From positions 1 to 64,000 of the forward strand of contig NC_011666.1 in NCBI RefSeq assembly GCF_000021745.1: a stretch of DNA of 64,000 nt, read 5' to 3'. Numbering within the stretch: position 1 is the stretch's first letter; every line of letters begins with the position of its first letter. The DNA comes from Methylocella silvestris BL2 (lineage in GTDB: Bacteria; Pseudomonadota; Alphaproteobacteria; Rhizobiales; Beijerinckiaceae). Shown here piece by piece: positions 1 to 9,173 of the stretch. The notes below the pieces were generated by a model. The model had not been told where the DNA came from and did not search any database. It saw only the letters and a program-made list of their open reading frames with translations. The position numbers and the translations under genes are program-made.

Positions 1-75
1 ATATGCAGTCTGGAACTTATGGATGCTTGGGATGATTTGCTTGAAATCATGGCGATGAGAGGGGGACACTCTTAA
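1..75 (+). CDS. 3' end of an unidentified gene (partial)
   Basis: Frame 1 is open from the window edge to a TAA at 73-75 and gives about 24 residues of protein-like composition ending in a Met/Arg/Gly-rich tail. The rest of the gene lies outside the window, so no family can be named. It could equally be a chance open stretch. Confidence 0.25.
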   Translation: MCSLELMDAWDDLLEIMAMRGGHS

Positions 76-145
76 GGTGCCATTTAACTGGAAGGACCGC
101 GGACGATAGCGTTCGCGGGTGAAGTAGCGGGACAGGGGGGATTCC

Positions 146-271
146 GTGGTCTTGAATCGTTTTGGCTTAGATCAGCTCCGTCAGCTCCAGCGCGACTATT
201 GTCCGCGATCCGATCGCCAGGCGCCCCCGCCAGCAGCGCCGCGCGCGCCGGCCCGTCGCCGCCGCAAATAG
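146..271 (+). CDS. Possible 41-residue Pro/Arg-rich small protein upstream of dnaA
   Basis: A GTG at 146 follows a purine-rich AGGGGGG at 134-140 with 5-nt spacing and opens a 41-codon frame ending at TAG 269-271. The C-terminal half is Pro, Ala and Arg rich, which high-GC noise can also produce, so the good ribosome-binding site is the only positive evidence. I see nothing else in the roughly 285 bases between the first stop (75) and dnaA: no tRNA, no consensus DnaA-box cluster and no clear terminator. Confidence 0.25.
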   Translation: MVLNRFGLDQLRQLQRDYCPRSDRQAPPPAAPRAPARRRRK

Positions 272-361
272 CCTCGGCTCTTTAATCTCCCAATTTTCGA
301 CTTGTCACGGCGCCGAGTTTTCGCGGCCCGCCGCCAATGTCCTGCGTTCAGAAGAAGGCCG

Positions 362-1882
362 ATGCTGAATTTGCGCACCTCCGTCAACGACAAATCACAG
401 GATCGCGGCGACAGCGAAGCATGGATGCGCATCTGCCGCCGACTGCGCGCCGACGTGGGAGAAGATGTTTTCTCGTCCTGGTTCGGGCGCCTCGAACTCG
501 ATAGCCTTTCGGACGGAACCGCGGCCCTCTCGGTGCCGACGAAATTCCTGAAAAGCTGGATACAGTCGCATTACGCTGAAAAGCTGCTTGCGGCGCTGAC
601 CAGCGAATTTCCGATGGTGAAGCGGCTCGTCGTCACGATCCGGTCATCCAATCGTCCACCGCTCGGCGCGCCCGCGCGGGCTGACATCGAGGATGAGGAA
701 TCCGGATCGAATTTGAGCCAGGGCGCGCGCAAAACGCCGACTCAGGACGCTGCGGCTTCCGGCGCGAGAGGATTTGCCGCGCAGCGGCCGTATGAGCCGC
801 AAACCGCCAAAACCCGCGCCGAGGGCGAGGCCGACATCATCGCCGGTTCGCCGCTGGACGGACGGCTGACCTTTTCAACCTTCGCGGCGGGTCGCTCGAA
901 CCAACTGGCGCTCGCCGCGGCGCAGCGGGTCGCCGCCGCGACGCCAGAGGAGCGGCTGCCCTATAATCCGCTTTACCTGCACGCGTCCGTCGGTCTCGGC
1001 AAAACCCATCTGTTGCAGGCTGTGGCCCATATGGCGCAGACGATGTCGCGCCGCGTCATCTATCTGACGGCGGAGCGCTTCATGTATGGCTTCGTCTCGG
1101 CCCTGAAGGCGCAGACGGCGATCGCCTTCAAGGAGAAACTGCGCGGCATCGATATTCTCGTCATCGACGACATTCAGTTCCTGCAGGGCAAATCGATTCA
1201 GCAGGAGTTCTGCCACACGCTCAATGCCCTGATCGACGCGCATCGCCAGATCGTCATCGCCGCCGACCGGCCGCCGTCCGAGCTTGAGAGTCTCGACGAA
1301 CGGGTGAGGTCGCGCCTTGCCGGGGGACTCTGCGTCGAAATCGGCGGCCTCGACGAGCAGCTTCGGGTCAGGATCCTCGAAGGGCGAATCGCCGCGGCGA
1401 AACACGCCCACCCCAATTTTGAGGTGCCCTCCGCGGTGACGGCGTTTGTGGCGCATGCGATTCAGACCAACGGCCGCGATCTCGACGGCGCCGTCAATCG
1501 CCTGCTGGCGCACGCCTCGTTGAACGGCGCTCCGCTCGAAGTCGAGACGGCGGAGCTCGCGATTCGCGATCTCGTGCGGGCGCATGACCCAAAACGCATC
1601 AAGATCGAGGATATTCAAAAGCTCGTCGCGACCCATTTCAACGTGAGCCGGGCCGACATCCTGTCTTCGCGGCGCACAGCCAATGTCGTGCGCCCGCGCC
1701 AGATCGCCATGTATCTGTCGAAGGCGCTGACGCTGCGATCCCTGCCGGAAATCGGCCGGCGCTTCGGCGGCCGCGACCATACCACCGTGCTCCATGCGGT
1801 GCGCAAGATCGACGGGCTCGCCGCCAAGGATGGCGCGCTTTCGGAGGAAATCGAGCTTTTGAAGCGCATGCTGATGGAATGA
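362..1882 (+). CDS. dnaA: Chromosomal replication initiator DnaA
   Basis: DnaA binds DnaA boxes at the origin and melts it in an ATP-dependent way. The 506-residue protein has the N-terminal helicase-interaction domain, a variable linker (about residues 95-165), an AAA+ core with Walker A GLGKTHLL near residue 211 (Lys214) and Walker [13 protein letters not shown], the [11 protein letters not shown] arginine-finger region, and a C-terminal domain carrying the [10 protein letters not shown] signature that contacts DnaA boxes. The ATG at 362 was chosen because AGAAGG lies just upstream; a TTG at 302 would add 20 basic residues not typical of the family. The neighbours are ruvC and ruvA, whereas alphaproteobacterial dnaA is more often found near rpsT. 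Confidence 0.95.
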   Translation: MLNLRTSVNDKSQDRGDSEAWMRICRRLRADVGEDVFSSWFGRLELDSLSDGTAALSVPTKFLKSWIQSHYAEKLLAALTSEFPMVKRLVVTIRSSNRPPLGAPARADIEDEESGSNLSQGARKTPTQDAAASGARGFAAQRPYEPQTAKTRAEGEADIIAGSPLDGRLTFSTFAAGRSNQLALAAAQRVAAATPEERLPYNPLYLHASVGLGKTHLLQAVAHMAQTMSRRVIYLTAERFMYGFVSALKAQTAIAFKEKLRGIDILVIDDIQFLQGKSIQQEFCHTLNALIDAHRQIVIAADRPPSELESLDERVRSRLAGGLCVEIGGLDEQLRVRILEGRIAAAKHAHPNFEVPSAVTAFVAHAIQTNGRDLDGAVNRLLAHASLNGAPLEVETAELAIRDLVRAHDPKRIKIEDIQKLVATHFNVSRADILSSRRTANVVRPRQIAMYLSKALTLRSLPEIGRRFGGRDHTTVLHAVRKIDGLAAKDGALSEEIELLKRMLME

Positions 1883-1924
1883 GGGCGGCTGCGCTTTTTA
1901 AGGCGCATGGTTTAAGCTGGGCCA

Positions 1925-2455
1925 ATGAATCGAGCGGCCATCCGAATCATCGGCATTGATCCTGGACTGCGCAACATGGGATGGGGCGTCATCGAGGCGT
2001 CGGGCTCGCGTTTGTCCTTCATCGCCTGCGGCAGCGTCCATTCGCAGGCGGGCTCGAGCCTTGCCGAGCGTCTCTGCGCGCTGCATGAAGGTCTGCTCGG
2101 CGTGATCGCCGATCTTTCCCCAATGGAGGCGGCGGTCGAGGAGACTTTCGTCAATTGCGATCCCCAATCGGCGCTGAAACTCGGCCAGGCGCGCGGCGTC
2201 GCTCTGGTCGCCCCGGCGCTGGCCGGCCTGCCGGTCGCCGAATATGCCGCAAACCTCATCAAAAAGACCGTCGTCGGCAATGGGCACGCCGAAAAGGCGC
2301 AGATCGCCATGATGGTTAAATTTCTCCTGCCGATGAGCGAAGCGAAAAGCGCGGACGCCGCCGATGCGCTGGCGGTGGCGATCACCCATGCGCAGCTGCG
2401 CGCCAGCCGAGCGCTGCTCAAATCCGTGAGCTCCATGAGCGTGCAGACGCGATGA
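1925..2455 (+). CDS. ruvC: Holliday junction resolvase RuvC
   Basis: RuvC is the endonuclease that cuts Holliday junctions after RuvAB branch migration. The 176-residue product begins with the RNase H-like strand [14 protein letters not shown], whose Asp is the first catalytic acid, has AVEETFVN with the second acidic residue, and ends with a [10 protein letters not shown]-type helix carrying the last catalytic Asp residues. Length is normal for the family. The stop overlaps the ruvA start by 4 nt (ATGA), so the two are probably translationally coupled. It starts 42 nt after dnaA and may share its transcript. Confidence 0.96.
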   Translation: MNRAAIRIIGIDPGLRNMGWGVIEASGSRLSFIACGSVHSQAGSSLAERLCALHEGLLGVIADLSPMEAAVEETFVNCDPQSALKLGQARGVALVAPALAGLPVAEYAANLIKKTVVGNGHAEKAQIAMMVKFLLPMSEAKSADAADALAVAITHAQLRASRALLKSVSSMSVQTR

Positions 2456-3081
2456 TCGGCAAGCTGAAAGGCCTCGTCGATTCGCAAGGCGAAGATTACG
2501 TCATTCTCGACGTCAATGGCGTCGGCTATGTGGTGCATTGCTCGTCGCGCACCCTGCAAAACCTGCCGCCGCAGGGACAGGCGACGGCGCTGGCGATCGA
2601 TACGCAGATGCGCGAGGATTCAATTAAACTCTACGGTTTTGCGTCGGAGACCGAGCGGGAGTGGTTTCGCCTTCTGCAATCGGTGCAGGGCGTCGGCGCC
2701 AAGGTGGCGCTGGCGATCCAGGGCGTGCTGCGTCCGGGCGAGATCGTGACCGCGATCGCGGCTCAGGACCGGGCGGCTTTCGCCCGAGCTTCGGGTGTCG
2801 GCGCCAAACTGGCCGCGCGCATTCTCGCGGAATTGAAGGACAAGGCGCCGGCATTGGGCGCCTCGCTCCACACTCTTGCGGGGGCGGGGAGCGAGGGGGC
2901 CGGCGTCGAGGCGCCCGCATCCGGTGCGGTCTCGGACGCGATCTCGGTGCTGGTCAACCTCGGCTTCGGCCGGTCGCAAGCGGCGGTCGCGGTCGCCGCC
3001 TCCAGCAAAGCGCTGGGGTCGGGCGCCGGCGCTGGCGATCTCGCCAAGCGCGCGCTGCAGGAGCTGGCGCAATCGGGCTAA
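2452..3081 (+). CDS. ruvA: Holliday junction branch migration protein RuvA
   Basis: RuvA forms the tetramer that holds the four-way junction and recruits the RuvB motor. The 209-residue protein has the N-terminal OB-fold (MIGKLKG start, then VGYVVHC), two helix-hairpin-helix motifs ([12 protein letters not shown] and [15 protein letters not shown]), an Ala/Gly-rich linker and a C-terminal helical domain that normally contacts RuvB. ruvB does not follow: the next gene, tsaD, is convergent and ends 4 bp away, so ruvB must be elsewhere. The ATG overlaps the ruvC stop. Confidence 0.96.
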   Translation: MIGKLKGLVDSQGEDYVILDVNGVGYVVHCSSRTLQNLPPQGQATALAIDTQMREDSIKLYGFASETEREWFRLLQSVQGVGAKVALAIQGVLRPGEIVTAIAAQDRAAFARASGVGAKLAARILAELKDKAPALGASLHTLAGAGSEGAGVEAPASGAVSDAISVLVNLGFGRSQAAVAVAASSKALGSGAGAGDLAKRALQELAQSG

Positions 3082-3085
3082 GAGC

Positions 3086-4144
3086 TTAAGCCTTGCCGTG
3101 ATGTGCGGCTTCGGCGTTGGAGTCGAGCGGCCAGCGCGGCCGCGCGGCGAAAGTCATATCGTCGACGAGGCCGAGCGACAGCCGCTCGATCCCAGCCCAG
3201 GCGATCATCGCGCCATTGTCGGTGCAAAGCTGCGGCGGCGGCAAAATGAGCCGCAGCCCGCTTTCGGCGCAAAATCGGCTCAAGGCGCGACGGATCGCGC
3301 CATTGGCGCCGACTCCGCCAGCGACAACCATTGCGTTGCAGTCGCCAACGCGCTCGCGAAACAGCCGCAAGCCTGCGCGCGAGCGGTCGATCATCGTGTC
3401 GACGATCGCCGCCTGAAACGAGGCGCAAAGATCGGCGACATCCGTCTGGCTCGGCGAATGAATGCGCTGCGCCGCCACCCGGACGGCGGTCTTGAGGCCC
3501 GAGAGAGAAAAATCCGGCTTGGCGCGTCCTTGCATCGGCCGAGGAAAATCAAACCTTGTTGGATCGCCCTTGGCCGCCATGCGCTCCACTTCGGGGCCGC
3601 CCGGATAGGCGAGGCCAAGCATCTTGGCGACTTTGTCGAACGCCTCGCCGACGGCGTCGTCGACGGTCGAGCCGAGCCTCAGATAGTCGCCGACGCCCTT
3701 GACGGCGACGAGCTGGGTATGGCCGCCCGAGACCAGCAGGAGCAGGTAGGGGAAGTCGACGCCGTCGGTCAGCCGGGCGGTCAACGCATGCGCCTCGAGA
3801 TGATTGACGGCGATAAAGGGCTTGTGGCTCGCCAGAGCCAGCGCCTTGGCCGTGGTGAGGCCAACGATGACGCCGCCGACGAGCCCCGGTCCGGCCGCGG
3901 CGGCGATCCCGTCGAGCTCGGCGAGCTTGATCTTGGCGTCTTCCAGGGCGCGGGCGACTAGCCGGTCGAGCACTTCGATATGGGCGCGCGCGGCGATTTC
4001 GGGAACCACGCCGCCATAGGCGGCATGTTCGGCGATCTGGCTCATGACTTCATTGGAGAGTATCTCGCCGGCGCCGCCGGGGTTCAGCTGCACGACCGCG
4101 GCGGCGGTCTCGTCACAGGTGGTTTCAATGCCAAGTACGCGCAT
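3086..4144 (-). CDS. tsaD: tRNA N6-threonylcarbamoyladenosine synthase subunit TsaD
   Basis: TsaD transfers the threonylcarbamoyl group to A37 of ANN-decoding tRNAs. The 352-residue protein starts with [17 protein letters not shown], has the metal-binding HLEAH and the [11 protein letters not shown] phosphate loop of the ASKHA fold, and near its C-terminus the [10 protein letters not shown] and [11 protein letters not shown] motifs. The reading frame extends 49 codons upstream, but the ATG at 4144 places the conserved N-terminus at residue 1. It is divergent from hemC across about 180 bp, a common arrangement in this order, and convergent with ruvA. Confidence 0.96.
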
Positions 4145-4327
4145 GGCGGCTTTCAACGCTTTCGTGAATTGCAAAAATTCTCGGGATTGGGCCGGGTCCG
4201 TAGCGGGCGGCGTCCGGTGAGTCGGTCTTTGGCGAGATGGCCTATGGCAAAGGTGGTCTTGGCGGGCGAGTTTACCCAAGCTAATATGCACCCTATAGAA
4301 CCATAAGTTCCATTAAGGAAATCAGCG

Positions 4328-5275
4328 ATTCTCAGTTCGAGCCGCCCCACGGTCCAGGACCTCAAACTCAGAATCGGGACGCGGGGCAGCCCTTTAGCGC
4401 TGGCCCAGGCGCGCGAGCTGCGGCGCCGTCTTGCCGTCGCGCATGATGTTTCGGAAGAAGCGCTCGACCTCGTCGTCATCAAGACGACGGGCGACGTCAT
4501 CCTCGATCGCGCCCTCAGCGAGGCGGGCGGCAAGGGGCTGTTCACCAAAGAGCTCGACCTCGCGCTCATGCGCGGCGAGATCGGGATCGCCGTTCACTCG
4601 GCCAAGGATCTGCCGACGCAGCTGCCCGACGAGATCGCCATTCTCGGCTATCTGCCGCGCGAGGACGTGCGCGACGCCTGGATTTCACCGCACGCGCAGC
4701 ATCCTCTCGGCCTCGCCGCAGGCAGCGTCGTCGGCACGGCATCGCTGCGCCGCGGCGCGATCGTGCGGCGGCTGCGGCCGGACCTCAATGTCGTGCTTTT
4801 GCGGGGCAACGTCGAAACGCGTCTCGCCAAGCTCGCGGGCGGCGAGGTCGACGCGACTCTGCTCGCCCTCGCCGGACTGAAGCGCCTCGGCCTTGAAGCC
4901 AAGGCGAGCGCGCTGCTGGACCCGGAAGAATTTGTGCCGGCGGCCGGGCAGGGGGCGATCGCGATCACCGCGCGGACGGGCGATGAATCCACGCGCGCGC
5001 TGATCTCGCCGATCCTCGACCTGGACACGGGGCTCGCGCTCGCAGCCGAACGCGCATTCCTCGCCGTTCTCGACGGATCGTGCAAAACGCCCATCGGCGC
5101 TTACGCGCGGCTGGAAGGCGGGCGCCTCGTCTTCCACGCGCTCGTGCTGAAGCCGGACGGCTCGGCCTGTTTCGAGGCGCGCGTCAGCGGCGAGCCGGGC
5201 GAGGCCATAGCGCTCGGCGAAGGCGCCGGCCGCGATCTCATCTCGCGCATTCCGCCCGATCTGTTCGAGGATTGA
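4328..5275 (+). CDS. hemC: Porphobilinogen deaminase (hydroxymethylbilane synthase)
   Basis: HemC polymerises four porphobilinogens into hydroxymethylbilane for heme and related tetrapyrroles. Conserved elements are LRIGTRGSPLALAQA at the N-terminus, GGKGLFTKE, HSAKDLPTQLP, and SCKTPIGAYA with Cys252 carrying the dipyrromethane cofactor. The frame is open from 4307, after an in-frame TAA at 4304, and contains no ATG, GTG or TTG before the conserved core. The best candidate start is ATT at 4328, 8 nt after AAGGA (4315-4319), giving 315 residues, the usual length. An ATG at 4286 is in frame but separated by the TAA. The start is therefore uncertain although the gene identity is firm. Confidence 0.88.
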   Translation: MLSSSRPTVQDLKLRIGTRGSPLALAQARELRRRLAVAHDVSEEALDLVVIKTTGDVILDRALSEAGGKGLFTKELDLALMRGEIGIAVHSAKDLPTQLPDEIAILGYLPREDVRDAWISPHAQHPLGLAAGSVVGTASLRRGAIVRRLRPDLNVVLLRGNVETRLAKLAGGEVDATLLALAGLKRLGLEAKASALLDPEEFVPAAGQGAIAITARTGDESTRALISPILDLDTGLALAAERAFLAVLDGSCKTPIGAYARLEGGRLVFHALVLKPDGSACFEARVSGEPGEAIALGEGAGRDLISRIPPDLFED

Positions 5276-5277
5276 TC

Positions 5278-6039
5278 ATGCTGGTGTTGCTCACCCGCGC
5301 CTTCGATGAGGCGATGCGCACGGCGGCCAAGCTGACCGCGCTCGGGCATCACGCGATTCTCTCGCCGGTGCTCGAAATGGCGCCGACCGGCGCGGAATGG
5401 CCGCAATGCGTGGTCGATGGCGCGCTCGCCACCAGCACGCAGGCGTTTGAACTTCTATCCCAGTCGGGAGACTGGCCCTCGCCGGAGGCGCGGCGCCTGA
5501 CGCCGCTGCATGTCGTCGGCGAGCGCACCAAAGCAGCCGCGCGCGAACGCGGATTTGAAGGACGAACAAGCGTCGCCCCCGACGCCAAAATTCTCGCCTC
5601 GAGCCTGATCGGCGCCCTCGCCGGCAGAACGCCGTCGCGGTTCGTCTATCTCGCCGGCCGCGACCGCAAGCCGGATCTCGAGGCGGCGCTGACGGATGCG
5701 GGCCATAGCGTCGACGTCGTCGAAGTATATGCGGCGCAGGCGCTCGACGCGCTCGACACGGAAGCCGCGGCTCTGATCGAGGCGGGGCAGATCGGCGCGA
5801 TCCTGCATTATTCCCGGCGCAGCGCGGATATTTTCCTGCGCCTCGCGGCTGAGACGGGGCTCGACATATCGCGCATCCCGCATGTGGCGATTTCGGCTGA
5901 CGCCGCCGCGCCCTTGAAGGCGGCGCGCTTCCCATCCGTCCACATCGCCGAAATTCCAAATGAGCAAGGCATGCTCGACGCGCTGCAAGGACTCGCCCAT
6001 CAAGAAAGTGTTGATCGCGCCGACTATGTGAAGTCTTGA
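5278..6039 (+). CDS. hemD: Uroporphyrinogen-III synthase
   Basis: HemD cyclises and inverts ring D of hydroxymethylbilane. The 253-residue protein starts LVLLTRAFDEAMRTAAKL and has the family's two alternating Rossmann-like domains, with VVGERTKAAARERGF and FVYLAGRDRKPDLEAAL in the first half and the YSRRSADIFLRLA region in the second. Sequence conservation in this family is low, and the call also rests on its place 2 nt behind hemC. The ATG at 5278 is the only sensible start. In related genomes a mitofilin-like gene usually follows hemD; here a binding-protein gene begins 1 nt after its stop. Confidence 0.9.
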   Translation: MLVLLTRAFDEAMRTAAKLTALGHHAILSPVLEMAPTGAEWPQCVVDGALATSTQAFELLSQSGDWPSPEARRLTPLHVVGERTKAAARERGFEGRTSVAPDAKILASSLIGALAGRTPSRFVYLAGRDRKPDLEAALTDAGHSVDVVEVYAAQALDALDTEAAALIEAGQIGAILHYSRRSADIFLRLAAETGLDISRIPHVAISADAAAPLKAARFPSVHIAEIPNEQGMLDALQGLAHQESVDRADYVKS

Positions 6040-6040
6040 T

Positions 6041-7375
6041 GTGCGCCTTTCCGCAACCCATCATGAAGCCATGAACTACGCCGCAAAGGCGCCTCTCGCC
6101 GCAACGCTTGCCGCCGCGGATGAGGATAACGCGCCGATCCAAATGGGGAGGAAGACAGTCCGATCGCTTTTGGTCGGATGCGCCTTTGCACTTCTCGTCG
6201 CCTCGCTATGGGCCTTCGCCGCGACGGCGGCGCCGCAGACGGGGGCCGCCGCCGCGCCGCTCAATGTCAAGATTGGCGTTATCCGCACCATCCATTCGCG
6301 CGACACGATTTCGATTCTCGACATCCCGGCCGAAGACGATGGCGTCGCCGGCGCGAAACTCGCGATCGAAGACAACAACACCACCGGAAAATTCCTCAAC
6401 CAGACATTCGAGATCGCCGACGTCAAGCTGAAGGAGGGCGAAGATCCGGTCGTCGCGCTGAACGCGCTTGTCGATCAGGGAATTGGCCTGATCCTCGCCG
6501 ACGTTCCCGCCGCGCAGCTTCTTGCGCTTGCCGACGCCGCGCATGGCAAGAATATCCTGTTGTTCAATGTCGGCGCGCCGGAGGATTCGCTGCGCGAGGA
6601 AGATTGCCGCGCCAATGTGATCCATGTCGGCCCGACCCATTCGATGCTGGCCGATGGGCTGGCTCAATATCTTGTCTGGAAGCGCTGGCCGCGCTGGCTC
6701 CTGATCAAGGGCTCGCATCCTCAGGACGAGCTTTTCGCGGCCGCGCTGCGTCGTTCGGCGAAAAAATTCGGCGCCAAGATCGTCGAAGAGCGCGTCTATG
6801 AAGATACCGGGGGCGGGCGCCGCTCCGATTCCGGCAGCGTGCAGACGCAACGTCTGATCCCGACCGCAACGCAAAGCGCCCCGGCCTATGACGTGCTCGT
6901 CGCCGCCGATGAATCCGACGTGTTCGCGGGCTATCTGCCCTATCGCAATTACGATCCGCGCCCCGTCGTCGGCTCGGCCGGCCTGAAGCCGACGAGCTGG
7001 GACGCGACCCATGAGCAATGGGGCGCAATTCAATTGCAGAACCGATTCTACAAGCTGGCTTCGCGACGGATGAACGAACGGGACAATCAGGCCTGGGTCG
7101 CCGCCCGCATCATCGGCGAGGCGGCGACCCGCGCGGGCTCGAACGATCCAAAAACGCTGCGCGACTATATTGTCGGCCCTGAGTTTTCCATCGCCGCCTT
7201 CAAGGGCCAGAAGCAAACCTTGCGATCCTGGAATCAACAGCTGCGCCAGCCGATCCTGCTTGGCGACGGACGCATGATCGTGTCTGTTTCGCCGCAGGAA
7301 GGTTTTCTGCACCAGACGTCGGAACTTGACACCCTCGGCTTCGATCAACCGGAAACCAAATGCAAACTGCGCTGA
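6041..7375 (+). CDS. Periplasmic substrate-binding protein of a PQQ/alcohol-oxidation-type ABC system (LutA-like)
   Basis: The 444-residue product has an N-terminal signal segment (around residues 38-63, hydrophobic run ending ATAAPQ) and a type-1 periplasmic-binding fold: VKIGVIRTIHSRD, then LAIEDNNTTGKF and LILADVPAAQLLALAD. It resembles the binding proteins that accompany PQQ-dependent alcohol dehydrogenase systems and LutA of lanthanide utilisation. GTG 6041 follows hemD by 1 nt; ATG 6143, immediately before the signal segment, is an alternative start. The stop lies inside the next gene (16-nt overlap). The ligand cannot be read from the sequence. Confidence 0.75.
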   Translation: MRLSATHHEAMNYAAKAPLAATLAAADEDNAPIQMGRKTVRSLLVGCAFALLVASLWAFAATAAPQTGAAAAPLNVKIGVIRTIHSRDTISILDIPAEDDGVAGAKLAIEDNNTTGKFLNQTFEIADVKLKEGEDPVVALNALVDQGIGLILADVPAAQLLALADAAHGKNILLFNVGAPEDSLREEDCRANVIHVGPTHSMLADGLAQYLVWKRWPRWLLIKGSHPQDELFAAALRRSAKKFGAKIVEERVYEDTGGGRRSDSGSVQTQRLIPTATQSAPAYDVLVAADESDVFAGYLPYRNYDPRPVVGSAGLKPTSWDATHEQWGAIQLQNRFYKLASRRMNERDNQAWVAARIIGEAATRAGSNDPKTLRDYIVGPEFSIAAFKGQKQTLRSWNQQLRQPILLGDGRMIVSVSPQEGFLHQTSELDTLGFDQPETKCKLR

Positions 7376-8346
7376 AATTTTCCGCGAGGGCGGCCGTCGT
7401 CTTAGCGCTCTCGCTTTCCTTCGCGCGCTCTCCCGCGATGGCGGCGACGGCGTATGTCTCGAATGAAAAGGGCAACTCGATCACCGTCATCGACGACGCC
7501 AAGCTGGCGGTCGCCGACACCGTCAAGGTCGGGCGGCGCCCGCGCGGAATTGTTCTCAACAAGGACAACACCCAGCTGTTCATCTGCGCCGGCGATGACG
7601 ACACGATCCAGATTCTCGATCTCAAGACTTTGAAGATCGTCGGCGATCTGCCGTCGGGCGCCGACCCCGAATTGCTGATTCTGAGCCCGGACGGCGCTCT
7701 CCTTTATGTCGCGAATGAGAACAACAATCTTGTCACCGTGATCGACGTGGCGACGCGCAAGGTCCTCGAGCAGATTCCGGTTGGAGTCGAGCCGGAGGGC
7801 ATGGCGCTGAGCCCTGACGGGAAAATTCTCGTCAACACCTCCGAAACGACCAATATGGCCCACATGATCGATACGGCGACGCGCAAGATCTTCGCCAATG
7901 TCCTCGTCGACGCGCGGCCGCGCTCCGCCCAGTTCACGCCAGACGGCAAGGAGCTGTGGGTGTCGGCGGAGGTCGGCGGCACGGTGAGCGTCATCAGCGT
8001 CGCCGACGCCAAGGTGCTGCAGAAAATCACCTTCGATATTCCCGGTCTCGCCAAGGAGGCGATTCAGCCCGTCGGCATCCGCTTCAGCCAGGACGGCGCG
8101 AAGGCCTTTGTCGCGCTTGGACCGGCAAATCGCGTCGCCGTCATCGATGTCGCCTCGCGCAAGGTCGCGAAATATCTGCTGGTCGGCCAACGCGTCTGGC
8201 AACTGGCCTTCACGCCCGACTACAGCCATCTTTACGCGACCAACGGCGTCTCGAACGACGTTTCCGTGATCGACCCCGCGAGCCTCAAGGTCGTGAAATC
8301 GATTCCCGTCGGTCCGTTCCCCTGGGGCGTCGCCATCGCGCCATAG
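7360..8346 (+). CDS. Periplasmic YVTN-type beta-propeller protein of the PQQ/ABC cluster
   Basis: The 328-residue protein has a signal peptide (VVLALSLSFARSPAMAA) and seven propeller repeats, each ending in a T/V-VID-like strand (for example NSITVID, NLVTVID, NDVSVID), with SPDG turns in several blades. This is the architecture of the beta-propeller proteins associated with PQQ-dependent catabolism. It overlaps the upstream binding-protein gene by 16 nt, and the ABC ATPase follows after 37 nt, so the four genes probably form one operon. A scaffold, sensor or metal/ligand-handling role is plausible, but no catalytic residues are evident. Confidence 0.78.
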   Translation: MQTALKFSARAAVVLALSLSFARSPAMAATAYVSNEKGNSITVIDDAKLAVADTVKVGRRPRGIVLNKDNTQLFICAGDDDTIQILDLKTLKIVGDLPSGADPELLILSPDGALLYVANENNNLVTVIDVATRKVLEQIPVGVEPEGMALSPDGKILVNTSETTNMAHMIDTATRKIFANVLVDARPRSAQFTPDGKELWVSAEVGGTVSVISVADAKVLQKITFDIPGLAKEAIQPVGIRFSQDGAKAFVALGPANRVAVIDVASRKVAKYLLVGQRVWQLAFTPDYSHLYATNGVSNDVSVIDPASLKVVKSIPVGPFPWGVAIAP

Positions 8347-8383
8347 CGCCTGTCGCAAGCGCGGCCTGTTGGAAAGATGATCC

Positions 8384-9172
8384 GTGACGAGGCCTCAAAG
8401 CTTGACTGATCCTTCCAAAGACCAGGCGCCGGAAGCTGCGCTCAAAATTGACCGGGTCAGCCATTTCTACGGCAAGCGCAAGGCGCTCGACGATGTCTCC
8501 TTTGAGGTGCGTCCGGCGAGCTTCACCGTGCTGCTTGGGTTGAACGGCGCGGGCAAGAGCACGCTGTTTTCCTTGATCACACGGCTGTTCGGCGTGCGCT
8601 CCGGAGCGATTTCCATTTTCGGCTTCGATGTCGCGCGAACGCCCGGCGAAGCGCTGCGCCGGCTCGGCGTCGTGTTCCAGGCGCGAACGCTCGACCTCGA
8701 TCTCTCCATTGAGCAAAACCTTGCCTATCATGCGGCGCTGCACGGCATTGGAGCCGCGACGGCGAAAGCGCGCGCCGCCGATGTCCTCGCCAAAGTCGAC
8801 ATGCTCGATCGCCTCAAAGACAAGGCGCGGGCGCTGTCCGGGGGGCAGATGCGCCGCGTCGAGATCGCTCGCGCCCTGCTGCACCGGCCGCGCATGCTGC
8901 TGCTCGACGAACCGACCGTCGGCCTCGACGTCAAGGCCCGCGCGGACATTCTCGCGCATGTGCGCAATCTCGTTGCGACCGAGGGCGTTGGCGTTTTGTG
9001 GGCGACCCATCTCATCGACGAGATTCTGCCCGGCGACAATGTCGTCGTGTTGCATCGCGGCAAATTGCTCGACGCCGGCAAGGTCGAGGAGGTCTGCGCG
9101 CGGGCCGGCGCCGCCGACATGACCGCGGCGTTCAACAGCCTGACCGGCGAAGCCGCTACGGAGGCGCAGTGA
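8384..9172 (+). CDS. ABC transporter ATP-binding protein of the PQQ/ABC cluster (LutE-like)
   Basis: This 262-residue cytoplasmic ATPase contains Walker A LGLNGAGKSTLFS, Q-loop VVFQARTLDLDLS, signature LSGGQMRRVEIARALL, Walker B MLLLDEPTVGLD and H-loop LWATHLIDE, all intact. It is closest in style to ATPases that energise ABC-2 (DrrA/NodI-like) permeases, and such a permease follows 1 nt downstream. The GTG at 8384 is the chosen start. Together with the binding protein and propeller it matches the gene set linked to PQQ-dependent alcohol dehydrogenases. Confidence 0.85.
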   Translation: MTRPQSLTDPSKDQAPEAALKIDRVSHFYGKRKALDDVSFEVRPASFTVLLGLNGAGKSTLFSLITRLFGVRSGAISIFGFDVARTPGEALRRLGVVFQARTLDLDLSIEQNLAYHAALHGIGAATAKARAADVLAKVDMLDRLKDKARALSGGQMRRVEIARALLHRPRMLLLDEPTVGLDVKARADILAHVRNLVATEGVGVLWATHLIDEILPGDNVVVLHRGKLLDAGKVEEVCARAGAADMTAAFNSLTGEAATEAQ

Positions 9173-9173
9173 C

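Noticed and set aside
71-91. TTAA-like pair upstream of dnaA resembling a CtrA box
   Set aside because: The spacing is eight bases rather than seven, so it does not fit the consensus.
875-1795. Long open frame antisense to dnaA
   Set aside because: It is a high-GC antisense frame with no recognisable motif, opposite a firmly identified gene; the same applies to the long antisense frames under fliF, fliM, ggt and modC.
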